Assembly (NCBI RefSeq): GCF_036850765.1
Contig: NC_089496.1
Location: 45,189,113-45,253,112 of the forward strand
Source: Saccopteryx bilineata
Taxonomy: Eukaryota > Chordata > Mammalia > Chiroptera > Emballonuridae
Length of the DNA: 64,000 nt
Direction: 5' to 3'
Numbering within the stretch: position 1 is the stretch's first letter; every line of letters starts with the position of its first letter. Under the pieces are notes generated by a model, which worked only from the letters and a program-made list of their open reading frames with translations, searched no databases and was not told where the DNA came from. Positions 56,991-64,000 of the stretch are shown in pieces. The position numbers and the translations under genes are program-made.

Positions 56991-58339
56991 GTTAACACAC
57001 ACCTTTTCTCTTTCTGCAGGAGAACTTGATCTTTGGTTAATTCTGATAACCTGCTAGGATGGAATGTCAACTATGCTAATAGATAGGCAACACCCCTCAC
57101 GGTAAGACTGCCCCCTGATTGGTAAGTCACATCTGGACTGGGAGGAAGGAGAAACCCAGACACACTGATAGCAGACGGCTACCGTGAGAATTTCAATGCC
57201 CGTCACATACGCTGTTGTCATTATAGAAAGTTTTACAATGCGGTTTTATCTATACATATCCCTTAACTAAGGCGAATTTCTTAGGGTGCACTGCACGTTC
57301 ACGCCTCATGTACAGAATGGACTGTGCAATGGCCGACCAGGCATCAGCCCAGAGAGTCCCATAAAGTGTCCAACTCTTGTCAAAGACTGAGGGCCAGAGG
57401 TGGGGCTTCTCCAGGTCTTGACTCGCTCTGGTTAGTACCAATAGCTCATGCTTTTTATTGTAGAATACATACTCCCCTCCAGCACGGATGTAGAACAACT
57501 ATAAACCACCATGACAACGCACACACGCAAACCTCACCGTGACCTCCATCCTGCGTTTGTGCGGCTTCCGACGGCAACCTATTTTTGGCTTATATCTGCT
57601 TTCTAGACGTGAGAACGAGGCACCATGTTAAAAGCATTAAACGTGAAACTCATAAAGCACTCCGCCAGCCTTTCTCTCCCTCCATCCCTCTTGCTTCTCT
57701 CCTGGATTGGTGGTTATGAACTTGCAGCTACACCCATAAATCACCGCAACCTTGCCCTACCAAGAATCACGGCCGTGCAATTTATTGTTGCTGACAACAC
57801 ACTGGAGCGAGCATACGGACACCTTGGGAGTGCCGGCTGAAATTCACCAGTTTCTTTCTGGGAAGGCTGTCCTGCTCTTCTTCCTCTTTCACTTGTTAAC
57901 CAGGACTTTGCCTACGTATTAAACCCTGAAGTTTCAAAGCAATGTTCCATCAATACAGGTTTTTGTCAAAAGATGGGCAGATTCCAATGGCGAGGAATTA
58001 CTGGGGGAGACAGGAGACAAGGCTGTGATTGCAGCCGAGAACTGAAGTCTGGAGGACCTTGCTCGAGTCAGACTACACCACTGCCATCTTCAAGGGCACC
58101 TGCACTAAGACACATCCTCGGAAGACCAGCTGTTTTCCATCATCAGGATCAGAAATGATCGCCCGGTTTCCAAGGCTGAGAGGGAGGTCAGGAAGGCTTG
58201 CGAAGCCCTCACATCACTATGGTCTGATGACTTCTTCTCAGTGGACTTCGCTAGGAGGGGCTATCTTTTCTGAAGCCCCTGGTAATCATAGCCAACATGG
58301 GGTTTGGGAGCTGGAAGACTAGATAAGACAGACCCCCTA

Positions 58340-58440
58340 GTCCAAGCACCTCATTTTTCACTGGGATCTCAGGTGGAGCAACAACCTGTTCAAGGTCCCC
58401 TTAATGGCTAGTGGCAGAACCGGTATCAGAGAAACCCAGC
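58340..58440 (-). repeat. MIR fragment (antisense)
   Basis: AACCTGTTCAAGGTCCCCTT and GCTAGTGGCAGAACCGG read as the reverse of MIR. It is short. Confidence 0.6.
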
Positions 58441-60480
58441 CTGGGGACTGACTCAAATGCTCCTGTTCTGCAGTGTTGCCTTGGGAACGAGGGCCCCCGA
58501 GCTTTCCAGTTTGCTTCCGAGCCACGGTTTTCCAAGCTGAAGGGGGGTGAGGAGGCCGAGCTTAGGGCCTGGGGAATGCAGGGGGTTGGCTGTGCCCTCT
58601 TGCCCGAACTCTGATGCTCTGCACTGGTGTCCTGCAGTGGGCTTGTGCCGGCTTGTGAGAGCTGAACCTTACATTCCCAGGGGTTTCTATGAGCCCGTTA
58701 TTCAAAATTAAAACCATTTATTTAATTCAACACACCCATTATTAAAAATTAAATGAGATGAACTTGTAATTAAAATAAGTATATTAAAAACAAAGATACG
58801 AATACTCAGCTTATTGGTTCTTAATTATTTTATGCCACTTTAGTTGCTATTAGCTATGTTATCGAGGTTATTTCCATGATTATCATCTCCGTTTGGTAGA
58901 ATTACTACCTAATGACGTGCTACTGCCTCTCTCATGCCACCTCTGAGCAATGAGGGCACGTTGGGAGCTTGACGTTGGCCAGTGGTGGGAGTAGGGCACC
59001 ATGGCAATTGGCAAGTATTACAAATCAGGGCTTTTTATCTCTCCAAGAGTCAGTTTAAAAACATTTACCAGTGAGTGTGCTTTGTAGTTATGTTTTTAAT
59101 GAGCAAAAACAGCATTTGAACCAGGCTCCTTGCCTACTCACTAAAGGAGCTAACTGGGAAAGGAATAAAGAACGGATAAGAAAAGCATCTTTTCTTTTTA
59201 AAAAATATAAAAATGATACATCTTAGACTCACCATTTAACTCATAGCGGAAGACAAGTGCTAGAAGTTTTGACGCTTCCTGGTTTCCAGGTACAACGGCG
59301 GTGATTTTTCAGGGTGTCTTCCTGCTAGCACTGATTCTCCACAGAGAGAGAAAACTGACTCTTAGGGGAGAAAAAACCCGTCAGCCGAGGGTTCCCTCAC
59401 TGCTGCTGAGAGCCGGGAAACCTGTGGTCAGGAGGCCCATGTTTTCATTTCGAAACTGAGACCGCTGTAAGATTAATTTGAACTTGCCTACAAATCAGAA
59501 ATGCCCAAGTTACTTTAATTTAATAAGGTCATTTGTAGTAATATTTGTTATTGCTTGGGGAAGTACATATTCCTTAAGTAAATTTTCAAGGCCCCATTAT
59601 AAATCTCTGAAATCCTTCGACCACAATGTTCATCCAGTCTGACATGTGAAACATGGAAACACGAACATAACACTGCAGGGGGAAATGTCAAACTGCCGGT
59701 CCAGGGGGACCGCTTTCAACCGCAAACTCAGGAAATTGACAGAATTCACTGAAACCTGGGCAGAGACGGCCCGGCCACCTCGCTCTCTGCGGCCAAGTCC
59801 CTGAGCTGGAGTGTCCTGCTGGGGAAGCCACTTGGCTTTCCCTGGCCCCGGAGGACGCAATGATGGAAGTGACCGCTCGAAACTGGAGTCTCGCTCGCAA
59901 AAACTTGAAAAGAATCCAAGCTCGGAGATGCCTGGTGTGGTTTGGTTGTTATTATAAGGCCCTGGAAAGGGCGTGTGGTCCGGAGGCCCGAGCTGTGTGA
60001 CAGGATGGCGTTCTGGGAGGAAGAAGCGGCTGGCCCCCGGAGGTCCCAGCACTCTCTTCTCAGGCCCTGGCTTTTCTCCTTGTTAAAATCGAGACGTTTT
60101 GGGTTTACGGAAATACGGACTATACTGCCCCACGTTCCACCCCGCCTCCGGCTGTCAATGATTCTAGCAACGGTACCATGCAGTGTCTTCCAGACTTTTG
60201 CTGACCTCCCCCCCATGCAATGGTATTATAAATGATACATATCGTACCTATGTATCATTAAGTCTGCAATCAGCAGTTTTGACATCTCCAAAGCTCTAAA
60301 ACGGAATTTTTTTTTGTAAGTTTGGCAGTAAAACTCAAACTCATTGGGAGACAAAGTCTGATGTGAACTACTGAAAAGCCACCTTCAACTTTACATATTG
60401 GATTTAGTGTAAATATTTATATGCTTCACAAATACTAACAATGTGTTTGATTACAAAGGATGGCTTCCGACCCTGTAGGG

Positions 60481-60672
60481 CAGGGGTCCCCAAACTTTTT
60501 ACACAGAGGGCCAGTTCACTGTCCCTCAGACCGTTGGAGGGCCGCCACATACAGTGCTCCTCTCACTGACCACCAATGAAAGAGGTGCCCCTTCCGGAAG
60601 TGCAGCGGGGGGCCGGATAAATGGCCTCAGGGGGCCTCATGCGGCCCGCGGGCCATAGTTTGGGGATGCCTG
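60481..60672. mobile_element. Bat-type hAT MITE
   Basis: The element starts CAGGGGTCCCCAAACTTTTT and ends AGTTTGGGGATGCCTG, giving 16-bp inverted ends with two mismatches. Internal GGGCCAGTTCACTGTCCCTC and CATGCGGCCCGCGGGCCATA are typical of the family. It is an internally deleted, non-coding copy. Flanking 8-mers match only partly. Confidence 0.87.
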
Positions 60673-60944
60673 CTAGGGAGTGTTAGGTAATATGAAGTAT
60701 TTGTACCCTATTACCTTTCTGAAATCAGAAACATTATGAATTATGAAACTTATCTGGACATCAAGATAAAAACATTTTATTTTTTACGTGAACGCCTTAC
60801 AACAAAAATTTCATGAGACAATCCTTACATGTGATATGAGCTGATATTTTTCTATTCTGTTTCATTTTAACAAACTCTCCTGGTCCTGACCACCACACTG
60901 ATTTCTAGAATAATAGGTCATGGCCTACTGATTAGAAAATACGA

Positions 60945-61195
60945 GAGCAGCAGTTAAGACAGTGGGCTTTAGAGGCAAACTCTTTAAATTCTAATCTGTG
61001 CTCTGTGCTCTCCAGCTGTGTGACCTTGGGCAAGTTACTTAACCTCTCTGTGCCCCAGCTGTCTCACTTGCAGATGCTGACAATAACAGGACCTACTGAC
61101 AGAGCAGTTGTGAAGATTAAGTGAAGTGATATATGTCTAGCACTTAGAACAGGGCCTGACACTATGCTTGACAAATGTCAGGTGCCTGGTCCATA
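60945..61195 (+). repeat. MIR (well preserved)
   Basis: CCAGCTGTGTGACCTTGGGC, AAGTTACTTAACCTCTCTGT, GTGAAGATTAAGTGAAGTGA and CACTTAGAACAGGGCCTGAC span most of MIR. This is the best preserved copy in the window. Confidence 0.92.
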
Positions 61196-63848
61196 TCGGA
61201 TATGAACAACACTTGTTCTGGAAACCCTAACTCACAAATTTTTCATCTCTGACACATACATCAGCAATCTGGTACCTTCTGAGCTGAGTCACTAGGTAAC
61301 CAGGTAAGTACTGGCATCATGAGTTGAGTTCAGCCGATTCTGAAAGCAAATCTTTCCTGGTTCTGTAAGTGTTTATTACTACCAATGTTAATTGTAGGCA
61401 AATTCAAGAAGGCAGCTATAGTAGCTGGAATTCAAACAGAAGTTTCCTACACCTTAGGGACTACATGCTGGGGGCATCTATAAACTACACACCTCCTTTT
61501 CTTCACTTCCCTGCCTTGATTCTTGAGAAAACCCAAACTGTGAAAGGGCTTTCCAGCAGAACAGGCCACGGAGCCAGCTGACAACACGATGTCTCTCTCC
61601 AGTGTCGCCCGCCCCCGACTTGGGGGACTCAAGGCTGCACGAGGTTCTGACACGGTTAGAACCACAACCAGCCCCTCTCTACAAAGCTCCATTCCAAGTT
61701 TAAAAGCTTTGTTCTGCTTTTTCAGTGGCCCTTTGGGCATTGCCATTTTCCAGTGAAAACAAGTTTGCAAAACCCAGAGAGCCTTTGAGGGAGGCTGCCG
61801 GGAGCTGGCAGGGAGACGGTGGGGCTCCCAGCGCTCCCAGACCTGGTCACGCGTCGCCCCAGAAGTGACACTGCTGATGTGACGAGGACACGATGTGTTT
61901 TTCCAGCAGAGAGTCCAGCCTGCGCACTACGGATTTTTCTCTCCTCTGATGACTACGGTGTGCAACCCAGGACGAGCGTGGACAGGACACCAGGGAGGAG
62001 GCAGAACGGTTCGTGGGACCTAGAACCCAGGCCGTGGGAAGTGGCCGTGGGAACGGAGGGTACGTAGCCCACCTGCGATCCTGTGTGGCCCACATGTCAG
62101 GGGATCTGGCCGCTCCGTCTCAAAGTAATGATGGCTTTCAGGATGCACATCTGCTAATAAATTCACGGGGTGGGACTTCTCGTTTTAGCAGCAACTTAAA
62201 GCCACAGTGAAGTCAGAGGGGGTGTTTGGTTAAAACAGCTGGCCGGGGAAACACGACCCGCCAGCAGGGAAGGGGGAGCCATGTCTGTGCCCCTCTGTTA
62301 ACAACGGGGCCTTCCCTGGTTATCTGGAAACTTTTTTTTTTCCAGGAGACAAAAGAAAACGTGGACTCCCAAATACCGCTGATTTCAGAAAGTGTCTCCT
62401 AACGTTCGAACAATCATTGGCTTCGCTTCTCCGTCCAGAGCTATTTTTGACTTCACGATCTGAGGCCTATGGGGTGGGTTTTGAGGCTCCATAAAAACTT
62501 TTGCAGTGTCACCAAAACGCTGAGCCTCCTTTAACATGTTGCTATTAAAATTTTTAATGCTAAATAATAAAAGTAAAAGCAGCACGAGGAAAAAACCCAC
62601 ACACACCATCTGATCGGGTCAGTTTGGCACTTAGCTTGGGAGGGTTGTGTATGTGATTTTCGTCTGATATTCACATGGTCTGTGGGCACAATTTGTGAAG
62701 TACCCAGAGAGAGAATCAAATTCTGTGTTTGGGTACCACACCCAAACCAACAGATTTCTTGCATTAAGCGAGACATTTTTTTTTCTTTTATGTTTTCCTT
62801 ACTGAGTTTCTATCAGACACATACAGAAGCAGATAATTTCTGGACTTTGAAGAGTTCTGGTCTAATCTGTACATAATAAGCTAACAGGAGGGCAAGCCAA
62901 TTTCATATCAAACCTTGTAGCTAATGTTGCTTATAAATGCTCACTTTATTTTGGGGGACAAGGAGATGAGACAAGCGAAGGGAGTAAGGAAAAAAGATAA
63001 CAAGAAGGGGAGAGCTTTGTCTTCACTCATTTTCCTTCTTTTTCTTTAAGGGAACTCCAGTTCATTTACATTCCTTATGGTTTATTATAGCTTGCATATT
63101 CTAAAACTCTTAAAAAATACTTCCTTAATGACACTGAATTGTCCATTTTTATTGCCAAGTGGTATACCTTATCTAACTACTACTGCCCATTCTAGCCTTT
63201 CATTCAAAAGAAACCCATTTTAACATAAAACATAGAAAAGACATACCAATCTTGGAATAAAATAATCCTTTCTTGAGAAAGACTGTACTTTATTCTGAGG
63301 TTATGATAATAATAAAACATAGGTAACATCTTACTTAAATTGTTATTGAGATGCAGCGGAGCTACAATATAGAAGTTGATCATTATTTTGTAATCACGTC
63401 TGTACCGTCATAAAATACATAAAATACTGTTTATACCAACATATTACTTATAATTATTCTCTAGATACAAGTTATTAAAAAATATCCAACTTCATTTTCT
63501 GTCATTGCCATAGCTAAAAATTGAGTGGCAAGGAATGTTGACCAATATGAAACTATTAAGTTTAGGAGGAATCATTTGCCATATTCTGGGCAAACTGAAA
63601 GATGTCAAAATACAAGAGCACCCCATTCCAGTAGCTTCTCCTTTCCAGGACCTGGGAGAAAGAGGGGAGGAGCCCAGTGTCTCAGTAAAGGAAGGACACA
63701 CAGGGGTGGGATACGGGGTACAGGGTGCTCCCTGGCCCCTCACACCCCAGGCAACGTGTGGACTGCAGACCAGTGGAAACATCCTCATGAACAGCACTAT
63801 TCAAAGACTAGTCGCTCTTTTTTTTGTGAATAGTACTTCGGAATGACT

Positions 63849-63862
63849 TTTTTTTTTTTTTT
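63849..63862 (+). repeat. Poly-T tract
   Basis: A T-run of about 14 has no attached SINE body visible before the window end. Confidence 0.8.
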
Positions 63863-64000
63863 AAACCAATAATCTCTTTTCCAGAATTTTAGCACTCTAA
63901 TGAAACTCATGCATGGAAGCCGAATAGCTGTAATAAGGAACAAAAATCCCGTTCCCGAACACCGTGACTTCGTCCGCTCCCAGCAGATGCTGGGCATTTT

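Larger units (their letters stand above)
54708..64000 (-). other. JAZF1: JAZF1 intron 2 (partial)
   Basis: This is intronic sequence to the window end. It contains a SINE pair (55489-55852), MIRs (56860-56990, 58340-58440, 60945-61195) and a bat-type hAT MITE (60481-60672). The stretches 57000-58300, 58680-60470 and 61200-64000 show no recognised repeat or gene apart from low-complexity runs. Confidence 0.8.

Noticed and set aside
1..64000. Endogenous retrovirus or other viral insertion
   Set aside because: No paired LTRs, primer-binding site, or gag/pol-like frame was recognised. The retroelement material is L1 and SINE.

Overview
The window looks like nuclear DNA from a bat, most likely a horseshoe bat (Rhinolophus) or a close relative. 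Two spliced vertebrate genes are recognisable, and the interspersed repeats are tRNA-derived SINEs, hAT/mariner/Tigger MITEs and LINE-1 pieces of the kinds I recall from bats. The lineage call rests on recognition of the SINEs, not on a search. There is no bacterial, plasmid or phage content. Long open frames are rare, and those I examined lie in SINEs or a minisatellite or overlap true exons.

Positions 1 to about 14.7 kb hold the 3' part of TAX1BP1 on the + strand: six coding exons (1203-1328, 2688-2759, 6848-7031, 7358-7506, 12772-12854, 13575-13776) that join in frame and end at a TAG stop. They encode the last coiled-coil stretch, a variable linker and the two C-terminal ubiquitin-binding zinc fingers of this autophagy receptor and A20 adaptor.

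Positions about 15.65 kb to 64 kb hold the 3' part of JAZF1 on the - strand, tail to tail with TAX1BP1. A roughly 2.1 kb 3'UTR is followed, going right, by exon 5 (17791-17967), exon 4 (24777-24946) and exon 3 (54511-54707). Splice phases match across both introns, and the joined exons give the C-terminal part of JAZF1, a zinc-finger protein of the NuA4/TIP60 complex and partner of nuclear receptor TR4. Exons 1 and 2 and the promoter lie beyond position 64000. Intron 3 (29.6 kb) is the intron in which human JAZF1 fuses to SUZ12 or PHF1 in endometrial stromal tumours.

The rest is intron. Well-supported repeat features include an L1 broken by a SINE that is itself broken by a second SINE (4.64-6.13 kb), an 81-bp hairpin mariner MITE, several hAT MITEs with visible inverted ends, a Tigger relic, a 5'-inverted L1, a GC-rich minisatellite of seven 39-bp units in JAZF1 intron 4, and eight G or C homopolymers of 11 to 27 bases. 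The long SINE family carries a sequence close to the CTCF core motif, triplicated in one copy. I found no new multi-gene system; the most interesting signals are regulatory and structural.
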